Shown here in pieces: positions 14,061 through 22,767 of a DNA stretch of 25,915 nucleotides. Position 1 is the stretch's first letter, and every line of letters starts with the position of its first letter. The notes below the pieces were generated by a model that saw only the letters and a list, made by a program, of their open reading frames with translations, was not told where the DNA came from and searched no databases. This DNA comes from Serpens sp035306625 (GTDB lineage: Bacteria; Pseudomonadota; Gammaproteobacteria; Pseudomonadales; Pseudomonadaceae): assembly GCA_035306625.1 (NCBI GenBank), contig DATGNS010000080.1, positions 1-25,915 on the forward strand, given 5' to 3'. The position numbers and the translations under genes are program-made.

Positions 14061-16702
14061 TCCACCCGGATCAGCGGGTCGGCGCCGGCGATCAGGCTGT
14101 CCAGGGTACGGCCCGCCACATCCACTCCCTCCAGGCGGATCTGCAGGTCGGCGCGGGCCTGGGGATCGGCCACATCGTTCAGGTGCCCCCCGGAGCTGAC
14201 CAGCAGGACCGTATCGCTGCCGTCGGCCAGCAGGCGCAGGTAGTTGTCGATGTTCCCGGCATGCTCTCCCTGCAGCAGGTCGCGCAGATCCAGGCGGTCG
14301 CCTTCCGCGGCATTGAAGTCATGGATGCGGTCCAGGTCCGCCGCGCCCGGTTGGCCGGCGTCCCCTCGGCGCCAGACGAACAGATCCGCGCCGCTGCCGC
14401 CGAACAGCTGGTCGCTGCCGCTGCCACCGCGCAGGACGTCATTGCCCCCCTGGCCGTAGAGCACATCGTTGCCGGCGCCGCCGTCCAGATAGTCATTTCC
14501 TCCTCGCGGATCGCCCGGCAGATTGAGTTCGCCATGGTGCTGGCGCAGGTATTCATAGAGTTGCGCCTGGGTGGCAGGTGCGCCCTGGCGCAGGCTGATG
14601 AAGGTTTCCAGGGCGGCAAGTCCGGAGCCGTCCGGCAGTGTGTCCGGGCGGGCCGGATTGCCATCGACGCCCCAGGGCAGCCGGTCGGTGTTGATGACAT
14701 CGCCGAACAGGATGTCATCGCCGGCGCCTCCTAAGAGCCTGTCGTCGCCTGCCGGTACCGGCCTGGCGAGGCTCTGTCCGGGGCGCAGGGCAGCCTGCAG
14801 ATCCTCGCCCCGGTCCACCACCGTGGCCTCGCCGGCGGGACCGCTGACCCAGCGCGCAACGCCATCGGCGTCCGCCAGCCAGACGCCACGCTCGCTGGTC
14901 GAAGTGCTGGTGTCGAAGAACGCCAGGTGCTCGGCGTTCACGCCCTGACCCATGCCGATGGCATGCACGGTGCTCTGGGCGGCCAGCGCTGCGAAGCTGG
15001 CGATGGCCTGCTGCAGGGCCTCGGCCGTGGGGATGCTGCTGCCGGTCAGGTGTCCGGCCGGCGAATAGTACTGGGTCGGATTGCCATCGGTAAGGAAGAA
15101 GGTCAGGTTCTCGTGGCCCTGGCTCGGCTGTCCGGAAAACCAGGCGCTGGCCGCCTCGAAGCCTGCCTGATAGTTGGTGCCGCCGCTGTAGTCGAAGTGC
15201 TCGGGGCCCAGCTCGGCCAGTTGGGCGAGCAGCCGGTCGATGCCGTCGCTGTCCAGGTCGGCCTGGCTGATCTGCAGTGTCACGTGGGAGGCGAAGCCGA
15301 TCACCGCCAGGTTGATGACGCCGTCATGTCCGCGCAGTTGCTCGGCGAGATTGATCAGCGCATCGCGCACCATCTCGATGCGTGACCGCTCCGTCTGGGG
15401 GACGCCCGCCGCCATGCTGCCGGAAATGTCGATGAGCAGGGCGATGTTGTAGTCCTGGCCCGGCTGCCAGACGCGCTCGATGCCACCGCTGTCGCCCAGC
15501 AGGATATCGTTGCCGCCACCGCCGGGCAGTTCGTTGTCGCAGTTGGGGTTCTCGGGAACCACCAGGCGGCCCTCGCTCAGGGTGAAGCGCTGCGGGGCGG
15601 AGGTGTCGGCATCGGGCAGGCCGCCGTTGTCGCGAATGCGGAACTGGAAGCTGGCCTCGCCGCCGCCAGGCTGGAAGGACAGGCGACCGGCGGCGATGTC
15701 GGCAAAATCGATGGCCTGTCCGGCCGCCACCGGCTGGCCATCCAGCAGCAGGCGGCCGCACTCGGGCAGGCTGTCGACGATCAGTTGCAGCGGTTGGTGA
15801 TGCTGGCCATGGGCGGCGTCGCGGGCATCCTGGAACGGGAAGTCCTCGGGGCTGAACAGGTAGGTCTGGTTCATGTCGAGGCTGACCGTCACGTCGTCCG
15901 AGGTGGGCGCGTCGTTGGCCGGCAGGATGTCGATACGCAGTTCGGCCTCGAGAACCCTGCCCGCATCATCGACCCGGAAGCGGATATCCGGCAGGACGCC
16001 GTTCCAGTCCGCGTTCGGCACGAACTCATAACGCCCGTCGGCGTGCAGGATCAGGCTGCCCTGGGCCAGCTCCACCCGGCTGCCGGCGGCATGCAGGGTT
16101 CCGTCGATGCGGAAATCCAGCAGGCGCAGCCCGCTGTCGGCGGCAAACAGGCGGCCCTCCAGCGGGCGATCCTCCAGTCCGCTGGCCTGCACGTCGGCCA
16201 GCAAAGTCTCTGTCGCGGCCAGCTGGCGATCCTCCTCGAACGCCATGGTTGGCGGACGGTGCTCCAGGTCGGCCATGCCGAACTCGCCGGCGGCATCCAC
16301 CTCGCCACCCACGGTATCGAGAATCACGAAACTGCGCCGACCGCCCGCGGGCCGGCCGGGCTCGTCGGGTGTGGCGGGGCCGCCGCTGGGGGGCTCGAAC
16401 AGCCGTGACGGGTCGACGCCTGCCAGCAGCGGGTAGCGGATCTCGCGCACCTCCTGCACGGCCTCGCCCACATGGTCCGGGTTGCGCGGGCCCCGGGGCT
16501 GGGTCCACTGGCTGTCACGGCCGAGGTCCAGCATGCGGCCGTCGGCGAGGGTGAGGCTGATCATGTCCTCGCCGGTCAGGCTGACGATCTGTTCCCCTTC
16601 GTGGACCTGCGCGCCCTTGGCAAGCAGGCGGCGCAGGCCGTCGGGCGAACGGGCGTACACCTGCCCGATCACGGTGTGGACGGTGGCATAGACGGAGGCC
16701 AT
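14051..16702 (-). CDS. Compact LapA-type adhesin: retention module, VWA, RTX repeats, T1SS signal
   Basis: This encodes 883 residues. Residues 1-about 135 match the LapA retention module (SVYATVHTVIGQVYARSPDG, LADGRMLDLGRDSQW), which plugs the outer-membrane pore. A possible LapG site, DAAG, is at 136-139. Beta-rich Ig/cadherin-like parts follow (about 185-375, with PANDAPTSDD). One RTX motif (394-407) comes before a von Willebrand A domain (about 418-640) with an intact MIDAS: DISGS (425-429), Thr509 and Asp539. RTX repeats GGAGDDILFGD (658-668) and a run at 734-775 come next, then a C-terminal type I secretion domain ending DSLIAGADPLIRVDQA. LapA is over 5000 residues, so this is a miniature. 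The start at 16702 is chosen because it opens the retention module. It is divergent from lapE-lapB-lapC. Surface attachment is inference. Confidence 0.9.
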   Translation of the reverse strand: MASVYATVHTVIGQVYARSPDGLRRLLAKGAQVHEGEQIVSLTGEDMISLTLADGRMLDLGRDSQWTQPRGPRNPDHVGEAVQEVREIRYPLLAGVDPSRLFEPPSGGPATPDEPGRPAGGRRSFVILDTVGGEVDAAGEFGMADLEHRPPTMAFEEDRQLAATETLLADVQASGLEDRPLEGRLFAADSGLRLLDFRIDGTLHAAGSRVELAQGSLILHADGRYEFVPNADWNGVLPDIRFRVDDAGRVLEAELRIDILPANDAPTSDDVTVSLDMNQTYLFSPEDFPFQDARDAAHGQHHQPLQLIVDSLPECGRLLLDGQPVAAGQAIDFADIAAGRLSFQPGGGEASFQFRIRDNGGLPDADTSAPQRFTLSEGRLVVPENPNCDNELPGGGGNDILLGDSGGIERVWQPGQDYNIALLIDISGSMAAGVPQTERSRIEMVRDALINLAEQLRGHDGVINLAVIGFASHVTLQISQADLDSDGIDRLLAQLAELGPEHFDYSGGTNYQAGFEAASAWFSGQPSQGHENLTFFLTDGNPTQYYSPAGHLTGSSIPTAEALQQAIASFAALAAQSTVHAIGMGQGVNAEHLAFFDTSTSTSERGVWLADADGVARWVSGPAGEATVVDRGEDLQAALRPGQSLARPVPAGDDRLLGGAGDDILFGDVINTDRLPWGVDGNPARPDTLPDGSGLAALETFISLRQGAPATQAQLYEYLRQHHGELNLPGDPRGGNDYLDGGAGNDVLYGQGGNDVLRGGSGSDQLFGGSGADLFVWRRGDAGQPGAADLDRIHDFNAAEGDRLDLRDLLQGEHAGNIDNYLRLLADGSDTVLLVSSGGHLNDVADPQARADLQIRLEGVDVAGRTLDSLIAGADPLIRVDQA

Positions 16703-16762
16703 GGGCAGATCTCTCCTTGATCCTGTGGTGGGCATCCCGGCGGTGTGAACCGCAGCCCCACA

Positions 16763-16768
16763 CTTATA
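16763..16768 (-). promoter_or_regulatory. Candidate -10 box for the adhesin gene
   Basis: TATAAG on the minus strand, about 60 bases before the adhesin start codon, followed by AAGGAG as ribosome site about 10 bases before the ATG. The -35 region is not convincing. Confidence 0.4.
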
Positions 16769-16798
16769 GTCGAGTCTGGCGGAGTGAGTGGCGCTTCC

Positions 16799-16828
16799 TT
16801 GACATGTCGCCAATGTCTTGTCTATGCC
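16799..16828 (+). promoter_or_regulatory. Candidate promoter of the lapE-lapB-lapC operon
   Basis: A perfect TTGACA (16799-16804), an 18-base spacer and TATGCC (16823-16828) about 100 bases before the lapE-like start. The -35 is strong and the -10 weak, which would suit an activated promoter. A small inverted repeat GACAT/ATGTC (16801-16805, 16813-16817) overlaps it. Confidence 0.4.
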
Positions 16829-16927
16829 TTTGGCATCCGTGCGGGGGCTTCGGCCGGGCGAAGGGATCGCCGCCCCGCACCGCTACGTCCAGTGGAAAGC
16901 CCTCTCGTGAACAAGGATCGTCTCACC

Positions 16928-18283
16928 ATGCGCAAGTCTCTTCTTGTGGTTCTGCCCTGTGTATTGGGGCTCACCGCGCCGGTCCAGGCGCAGAGCCTGC
17001 CGCAGGCGGTGCAACAGGCGCTGGAGGTGCATCCGGAGGTGCGCGCCGGGGTGAATGGTCGGCTGGCCGCCGACTTCCAGCTCAAGGCAGCCCGAGGCGC
17101 CTACTGGCCGAAGGTGGATCTGTTCGCCGGCTACGGTCGGGAAGGCAGCGACGAACCCGGCACCCGGCGCGGCGACGATCACTGGACCAGTCTGACGCGC
17201 AGCGAATCCAGCCTGCGCATCCAGCAGCTGGTGTTCGACGGTTTCGCCACCGACAACGAGGTACAGCGCCGCAAGGCAACCGTGGACGCCCAGGCGCATG
17301 CCCTGCTGGCCACCTCCGAACGCACCGCCCTGCAGGTGGTGGAGGCCTACCTGGACGTGCTGCGTCGCGAGGAGCTGGTGCGCATCGCCAAGGACAACGT
17401 GCGCGCCCACCAGCGCGTCTACGACCAGATTCGCCTGCGCAGCGAGCGCGGTGTGGGCAGCGCCTCGGACCGCGACCAGGCGGATGCGCGCCTGGCCCAG
17501 GCGCGCAACAACCTGACCACCGAGCAGACCAATCTGGAGGATGCCAGGGTTCGCTTCTTCAGCCTGGTGGGACGCCCGCCGCAGGAGCTGACGCTGCCGC
17601 CGGGCCTGCCCGGGCACCTGCCGCCCAGCCTGGAACAGGCGCGCCTGCGCATGATCGACAACAACCCGCTGCTGCGCGCCGCAGACGCCGACATCCGCGC
17701 CGCGGAGAGCCTGTACGAGGCGGCCAGGGCGCCGTTCTACCCGCAGCTGAACATCGAGCTGTCGCGCAGCGCCGACAACAATCTGGACGGCCAGCGCGGC
17801 CATGTGAACGAATGGCAGGCCATGCTGCGCATGCGCTACAGCCTGCTGGCCGGCGGCAGCGACCGTGCCGAGCGGGAGGCCCGCTCCTATCAGGTGGCCC
17901 AGGCGTGGGATGTGCGCATCAATACCCTGCGCCTGCTCAGCGAGGATCTGGGTCTGGCCTGGAACGCCCTGCACAATGCCCGGGAGCAGAAGGCGGTGGC
18001 CTATGACTACGTGCGCTACAGCGAACGGGTCAAGGAGGCCTACCAGAAGCAGTTCAGTCTCGGCGACCGTACCCTGCTCGACCTGCTGGACAACGAGAAC
18101 GAGCTGTTCGCTGCCCAGCGGCGGCTGGTGGATCTGACCTACACCGAGCTGTACAGCCAGTACCGCATCAAGGCCGCCGAGGGCGAGCTCCTGCAGAGCC
18201 TGGGTGTGGTTCCGCCGATGGAGGCGGTGGCGCTCAGCCGGCCGGCGCTACGGCGGGACGATCTGCTGCCAAGCCTGAACTGA
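16928..18283 (+). CDS. lapE: LapE-like TolC-family outer-membrane channel of a type I secretion system
   Basis: This encodes 451 residues with a signal peptide (MRKSLLVVLPCVLGLTAPVQA). The mature protein starts QSLPQAVQQALEVHPEVRA, the classic opening of TolC/AggA-type channels, followed by long amphipathic helices with two internal repeats (LQVVEAYLDVLR near 132-143 and YVRYSERVKEAYQKQF near 360-375) and the GDRTLLDLLDNENELFAAQR segment near 379-398. It forms the trimeric channel that lets the adhesin reach the surface; in Lap systems the adhesin retention module lodges in it. An ATG at 16745 in frame is rejected because it lacks a signal peptide. It is the first gene of a three-gene operon, 3 bases before the transporter gene. 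Confidence 0.93.
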   Translation: MRKSLLVVLPCVLGLTAPVQAQSLPQAVQQALEVHPEVRAGVNGRLAADFQLKAARGAYWPKVDLFAGYGREGSDEPGTRRGDDHWTSLTRSESSLRIQQLVFDGFATDNEVQRRKATVDAQAHALLATSERTALQVVEAYLDVLRREELVRIAKDNVRAHQRVYDQIRLRSERGVGSASDRDQADARLAQARNNLTTEQTNLEDARVRFFSLVGRPPQELTLPPGLPGHLPPSLEQARLRMIDNNPLLRAADADIRAAESLYEAARAPFYPQLNIELSRSADNNLDGQRGHVNEWQAMLRMRYSLLAGGSDRAEREARSYQVAQAWDVRINTLRLLSEDLGLAWNALHNAREQKAVAYDYVRYSERVKEAYQKQFSLGDRTLLDLLDNENELFAAQRRLVDLTYTELYSQYRIKAAEGELLQSLGVVPPMEAVALSRPALRRDDLLPSLN

Positions 18284-18286
18284 CGG

Positions 18287-20446
18287 GTGACGACCGTGGG
18301 CATGCAGGCCGAACGGCCAGGCCAGGTGCTGTCCGAGTTCGCCGCGGACGATCCGCTGCTCGACGGGTTGCTGCTGCTGTGCCGCCTGCGCGGGCGTGCA
18401 TCGAGCCGCTCGCGTCTGCTGGCCGGCCTGCCGGTCCCGGCCCAGCGTCTGACCGAGGAACTGCTGCCCCGTGCCGCCGCACGGGCCGGCCTGCAGGGGC
18501 GCTGGCTGAACCGCACCCTGGCGGAGATACCGCAGCATGCCCTGCCGGCGCTGCTGCTGGTGCGCGGCGGCGGGGCGCTGGTCCTGCTGGAGCGGGGCGA
18601 GTGCCGCGCGCGGGTGCTGGTGGTCGAGGCGGGCGGCGGCGAGGCCTGCCTGGAACTGCACGAGCTCGAGGCCCGCTACAGCGGCCGGGTGTTCTTCGCC
18701 CTGCCGCACCATGCCTTCGACCTGCATCCGGAATCGCCGGTCCCGCGTACCCGGGCCTGGTTGCGCGACACCCTGTGGCGCTCGCGCTGGCTGTATGCCG
18801 ATGCCCTGGCGGCCAGCCTGCTGATCAACCTGATCGGCCTGTTCGCGCCGCTGTTCGTGATGAACGTCTATGACCGGGTGATCCCCAACCAGGCGCTGGC
18901 CACCCTCTGGGTGCTGGCCATCGGCATCGTCGGTGCCTACCTGTTCGACCTGCTGCTCAAGAGCCTGCGCGGGCTGTGCCTGGACCTGGCCGGACGCCGG
19001 ACCGACCTGATCGTCTCGGCGACGCTGTTCGAGCGCATCCTCGGCATGCCCCTGGCCCTGCGCCCTGCGCGGATCGGCAGCTTCGCCCAGAACATCCACG
19101 ACTTCCAGGGACTGCGCGACTTTCTGTCCTCGCTGACCCTCACCAGCCTGATCGACCTGCCGTTCTGCCTGCTGGTGCTGATGGCCATCGCCTGGCTGGG
19201 CGGCCCGCTGGTCTGGGTGCCGCTGCTGGCCTTCCCCCTGACGCTGGGGCTGGGATGGCTGTTGCAGGCGCCCCTGAAGGCCAGCCTGGAACGCACCATG
19301 ACGCTGGCCGCCGAGCGGCAGTCGACGCTGATCGAGACCCTCGGCGGCCTGGATGCGCTGAAGGCCAACAATGCCCAGGGCGAACGTCAGTATCTCTGGG
19401 AGCAGACCGTCGGCACGCTGGGGCGGCTGGAGCTGCGTACCCGCCAGCTGTCCAGCCTGGTGCTCCACCTGGGACAGGCGGTACAGCACCTGAGCGGGGT
19501 GGTGCTGATCGTCTGGGGGGTCTACCTGATTGCCGGAGGGGCGCTGAGCATGGGCGGCCTGATCGCCTGCTACATGCTCAACGGTCGCGCCCTGGCGCCC
19601 CTGGGCCAGTTGTCCGGCCTGCTGACCCGTTATCAGCAGGCGCGCCTGACCCGGCGCAACGTCGACCAGATGATGGCCCTGCCGCAGGAGACGCAGCAGG
19701 GCGGGGCGCGCTTCGCCCCCAGCGGCCTGCGCGGCGAGATCGAATGCCGCGGACTGACCTTCCGCTATCCCGGCCAGCCCGAGCCGGCACTGCGCGACCT
19801 GAACCTGCAGATCGCCGCGGGCGAGCGCGTGGCTGTTCTCGGCCGCAGCGGTTCGGGCAAGAGTTCCCTGGCGCGCCTGCTGGTCGGCCTCTACCAGCCG
19901 GAGAAGGGCAGCCTGCTGCTCGACGGCCTGGATCTGCGCCAGCTGGATCTGGTCGAGGTGCGACGCCAGGTCGGCTATGTGCCCCAGGACATCCAGCTGT
20001 TCAGCGGCACGCTGCGCGACAACCTGACGACCGGGGCCCGCCAGGTCAGCGACGAGCGCATGCTGCAGGTGGCGGAGCTGACCGGCGTGCACGGCTTCGC
20101 CCAGCAGCACCCCCAGGGCTACGACCTGCCGGTGGGTGAGCGGGGACAGCAGCTGTCCGGCGGCCAGCGTCAGCAGGTGGCCCTGGCCCGTGCGCTGCTC
20201 CTGGACCCGCCGCTGCTGGTGCTGGACGAGCCCACCAGTGCCATGGACGCAGGCAGCGAGGAGCGACTGATCCGCCAGCTAGGGCCGTTGCTGGCCGACA
20301 AGACCCTGGTGCTGGTTACCCACCGACCCTCATTGCTGAGTCTGGTGGACCGGGTGCTGGTGGTCGATCGCGGTCGCCTGGTGGCCGACGGACCGCGGGA
20401 GGCGGTGCTCGCCGCCCTGCGCGAAGGACGCCTGCATGTTGGCTGA
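18287..20446 (+). CDS. lapB: LapB-like type I secretion ABC transporter with degenerate C39 domain
   Basis: This encodes up to 719 residues. An N-terminal C39-like domain (about 15-150) has no catalytic Cys in the expected motif (DDPLLDGLLLLCRL only), so the substrate is recognised, not cleaved. Membrane helices span about 165-430 (ASLLINLIGLFAPLFVMNVYDR, RDFLSSLTLTSLIDLPF). The ATPase domain has Walker A GRSGSGKS (about 519-526), signature LSGGQRQ (about 622), Walker B LLVLDEP (about 642-648) and H-loop THR. It closely follows P. fluorescens LapB as I recall it. It powers export of the adhesin across the inner membrane. The start is uncertain: GTG 18287 or 18296, or ATG 18302, none with a clear ribosome site. 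Its end overlaps lapC by 11 bases. Confidence 0.94.
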   Translation: MTTVGMQAERPGQVLSEFAADDPLLDGLLLLCRLRGRASSRSRLLAGLPVPAQRLTEELLPRAAARAGLQGRWLNRTLAEIPQHALPALLLVRGGGALVLLERGECRARVLVVEAGGGEACLELHELEARYSGRVFFALPHHAFDLHPESPVPRTRAWLRDTLWRSRWLYADALAASLLINLIGLFAPLFVMNVYDRVIPNQALATLWVLAIGIVGAYLFDLLLKSLRGLCLDLAGRRTDLIVSATLFERILGMPLALRPARIGSFAQNIHDFQGLRDFLSSLTLTSLIDLPFCLLVLMAIAWLGGPLVWVPLLAFPLTLGLGWLLQAPLKASLERTMTLAAERQSTLIETLGGLDALKANNAQGERQYLWEQTVGTLGRLELRTRQLSSLVLHLGQAVQHLSGVVLIVWGVYLIAGGALSMGGLIACYMLNGRALAPLGQLSGLLTRYQQARLTRRNVDQMMALPQETQQGGARFAPSGLRGEIECRGLTFRYPGQPEPALRDLNLQIAAGERVAVLGRSGSGKSSLARLLVGLYQPEKGSLLLDGLDLRQLDLVEVRRQVGYVPQDIQLFSGTLRDNLTTGARQVSDERMLQVAELTGVHGFAQQHPQGYDLPVGERGQQLSGGQRQQVALARALLLDPPLLVLDEPTSAMDAGSEERLIRQLGPLLADKTLVLVTHRPSLLSLVDRVLVVDRGRLVADGPREAVLAALREGRLHVG

Positions 20447-21728
20447 TACCTACGGAGGCGAGCCGGGGGACCTGCCGCGCGTGGCCCGGCTGACGCTCTG
20501 GAGCCTGCTGGGCTTCTTCGCCTTCGCCATCCTCTGGGCGCATTTCGCCGTCGTGGACGAGGTGACCCGTGCCGATGGCAAGGCAATTCCCTCGTCGCGC
20601 CTGCAGAAGATCCAGAACCTGGAGGGCGGCATCGTGGCCGAACTGTTCGTGCGGGAGGGACAGCTGGTGGACGCCGGCGCGCCTCTGGTGCGGCTGGACG
20701 AGACCCGTTTCGCCTCCAGCATGGAGGAGGCCGAGGCGGATCGGCAGGCCCTGCTGCTGCGCATCGAGCGTCTGGAAGCCGAGGTACAGGATCGCGAACC
20801 CCACTTTCCCGCCGAACTGGAGCGGGTGGTGCCGGTGCTGGCGCGCAACGAGCTGGCCCTGCACGCCGGACGCCAGCGGCAGTTGCGCGAGGAGATCGCC
20901 GGCCTGGAGGCACAGCTGGAGCAGCGCCAGCAGGAGCTGCGCGACTTCCTGGCGCGCCGCGAGCAGTACACTGCCACCCTGGCGCTGCAGGCCCGGGAGA
21001 TCCGCATGTCCGAACCGCTGGTGGCCGAGGGCGCGGTGTCCCAGGTGGAGATCCTGCGCCTGCAGCGGGCCGAGCTGGAGACCCGCGGGCAGCTGGAGGC
21101 CACCCGCCTGGCGATCCCTCGGGCCGAGGCGGCGATCCGCGAGGTGGAGCGCAAGATCGACGAGACCCGCTCGCGGTTTCGCAACGAGGCGCTGACGCGA
21201 CTGAACGAGGCGCGTGCCGAACTGAACCGGCTGAATGCCACCGGCCGGGGACTGGAGGACCGACTGCGGCGCACCCTGGTCACCTCGCCGGTGCGCGGGG
21301 TGGTGAAACGCCTGCAGGTGAATACCATCGGCGGTGTGATCCAGCCGGGCAGCGATCTGGTGGAAGTGGTGCCTCTGGATGACCACCTGCTGATCGAGGC
21401 ACGGGTTCGTCCGCAGGACATCGCCTTTCTGCACCCGGGCCAGCCGGCCATGGTGCGCTTCACCGCTTACGACTACACCATCTACGGCGGCCTGCCGGCG
21501 CGGCTGGAGCAGATCGGCGCGGACACCATCAGCGACGAGAACGGCAACAGCTTCTACCTGGTGCAGCTGCGCACCGATCGCAGTCATCTGGGCAGCGAGG
21601 AGGAGCCGTTGCTGATCATCCCCGGCATGATCGCCTCGGTGGACATCGTCACCGGTCGCAAGAGCATCCTCAGCTATCTGCTCAAGCCCATCGTGCGGGC
21701 GCGCAGCGAAGCTTTCCGCGAGCGCTAG
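20436..21728 (+). CDS. lapC: LapC-like HlyD-family membrane fusion protein
   Basis: This encodes 430 residues of the periplasmic adaptor of a type I secretion system. A short cytosolic N-terminus leads into one membrane helix (about 19-40, LTLWSLLGFFAFAILWAHFAVV). The HlyD signature VTRADGKAIPSSRLQKIQ with LEGGIVAEL follows (about 43-69), then long coiled-coil helices (about 85-275), a lipoyl/beta-barrel return segment (VTSPVRGVVKRLQVNTIGGVI, about 284-305) and the C-terminal IPGMIASVDIVTGRKSILSYLLKP typical of LapC/PrtE-type adaptors. It connects the LapB-like transporter to the LapE-like channel. Its start lies 11 bases inside lapB, indicating translational coupling. It ends the operon. Confidence 0.95.
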   Translation: MLADTYGGEPGDLPRVARLTLWSLLGFFAFAILWAHFAVVDEVTRADGKAIPSSRLQKIQNLEGGIVAELFVREGQLVDAGAPLVRLDETRFASSMEEAEADRQALLLRIERLEAEVQDREPHFPAELERVVPVLARNELALHAGRQRQLREEIAGLEAQLEQRQQELRDFLARREQYTATLALQAREIRMSEPLVAEGAVSQVEILRLQRAELETRGQLEATRLAIPRAEAAIREVERKIDETRSRFRNEALTRLNEARAELNRLNATGRGLEDRLRRTLVTSPVRGVVKRLQVNTIGGVIQPGSDLVEVVPLDDHLLIEARVRPQDIAFLHPGQPAMVRFTAYDYTIYGGLPARLEQIGADTISDENGNSFYLVQLRTDRSHLGSEEEPLLIIPGMIASVDIVTGRKSILSYLLKPIVRARSEAFRER

Positions 21729-21763
21729 ATTTCGTACCGCAGGCGTTGGCCCGGTCGTTCCGT

Positions 21764-21786
21764 GCCGCAGGGGGCTCCGCTGCGGC
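21764..21786 (+). terminator. Hairpin downstream of the lap secretion operon
   Basis: A 7-bp stem GCCGCAG / CTGCGGC with a 9-base GC-rich loop, 35 bases after the lapC-like stop and in the convergent gap to the 3-hydroxyisobutyrate dehydrogenase gene. No T-run follows. Nothing else is seen in this 114-base gap. Confidence 0.4.
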
Positions 21787-21842
21787 CAGCCAGACACGCG
21801 ATCCGAGCCGCATGTCGCCTTGCCTGACCGCTCGCCGTCCGT

Positions 21843-22733
21843 TTACTGCTGATCAGTGAACAGTTTCTGGATCGCGGAAAAGTCCTGGCCGGCCAGGCCG
21901 CGCTGCTCCAGCAGCCGGTAGAGGTTGAGGGCCAGGCTGCCCATCGGTATGGCGGCGCCGGCCTTCAGGGCGGTTTCCTGGGCCAGGCCCAGGTCCTTGG
22001 CCATCAGCCCGGCCAGGAATCCCGGCTGGTAGCCGTGCGAGGCCGGGCTGTTGGGCTGCACGCCCGGCCAGGGGTTGTAGCGCTCCAGAACCCAGTTGCC
22101 GCCGGAGCTCTGGCGCATGATCTCGGCCAGCACGCTGGCATCCAGGCCGCAGCGGGTGCCCAGCGCCATGGCCTCGGCGGTGCCGATCATCTGCACCGCC
22201 AGCAGCAGGTTGTTGCACAGCTTGGCGAGCTGCCCGGCGCCCTCGAAGCCGGCATGGAAGATGTTGTGGCCCATGGCCTCGAAAATCGGCCTGGCCCGCT
22301 CCAGGGCGGTGGCGGACCCGCCGACCATGAAGGTCAGGCTGCCGGCGGCGGCCCCGGTGGTGCCGCCGGACACCGGCGCGTCCAGCATGTCCAGTCCGCG
22401 GGCGGCGGCGGCCCGGTGCACCTGGCGGGCCGAGCGCGGGGAAATGGTGGAGCACTCCAGGATCAGGGTTCCGGCGGCCAGTTGGGTGAGCAGGCCATGT
22501 TCGCCCAGGTACAGCTCCTCCACCTGGCTGCTGGCCGGCAGCATGCTGATCACCGCCTCGGCGTCGCGCGTCGCGTCCTCGGCGGAGCTGGCGGCGCGGG
22601 CGCCCTCGCTGGCCAGCTGGGTGACGGTGGCGCCGACCAGATCGAAGCCGGCCACCGCATGCCCGGCCCTGACCAGGTTGCGGGCCATGGGCAGGCCCAT
22701 GTTGCCGAGACCAATGAAGGCGATGCGGGCCAT
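21843..22733 (-). CDS. mmsB: 3-hydroxyisobutyrate dehydrogenase family protein
   Basis: This encodes 296 residues of the beta-hydroxyacid dehydrogenase family. The Rossmann motif GLGNMG is at 8-13. Asp31 ends the second strand (FDL), favouring NAD. The substrate motif DAPVSGG.. is at 118-124, with catalytic Lys171 and Asn175 in KLCNN. It oxidises 3-hydroxyisobutyrate to methylmalonate semialdehyde in valine breakdown. A related P. aeruginosa enzyme (PA0743) has been studied as an NAD-dependent L-serine dehydrogenase, so both substrates are possible. A strong GGGAGG site lies 8 bases before the ATG. It is the last gene of the minus-strand catabolic operon, 34 bases after the hydrolase gene. 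Confidence 0.94.
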   Translation of the reverse strand: MARIAFIGLGNMGLPMARNLVRAGHAVAGFDLVGATVTQLASEGARAASSAEDATRDAEAVISMLPASSQVEELYLGEHGLLTQLAAGTLILECSTISPRSARQVHRAAAARGLDMLDAPVSGGTTGAAAGSLTFMVGGSATALERARPIFEAMGHNIFHAGFEGAGQLAKLCNNLLLAVQMIGTAEAMALGTRCGLDASVLAEIMRQSSGGNWVLERYNPWPGVQPNSPASHGYQPGFLAGLMAKDLGLAQETALKAGAAIPMGSLALNLYRLLEQRGLAGQDFSAIQKLFTDQQ

Positions 22734-22767
22734 GGCGTTTCCTCCCCCGGAAATGGCGTCTCAAGCA

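Noticed and set aside
16789..16804. Sigma-54 promoter (GTGGCGC-TTCC-TTGAC) before lapE
   Set aside because: The invariant GG and GC pair is not at the required spacing: the -12 position reads AC.
16745..16927. 61-codon N-terminal extension of the lapE-like protein
   Set aside because: It would bury the signal peptide at 16928 and overlaps the divergent promoter region.
18248..20110. A 620-codon minus-strand open frame opposite the lapB-like gene
   Set aside because: Low-complexity Gln/Ala composition, no ribosome site, and the opposite strand encodes an unmistakable ABC transporter.
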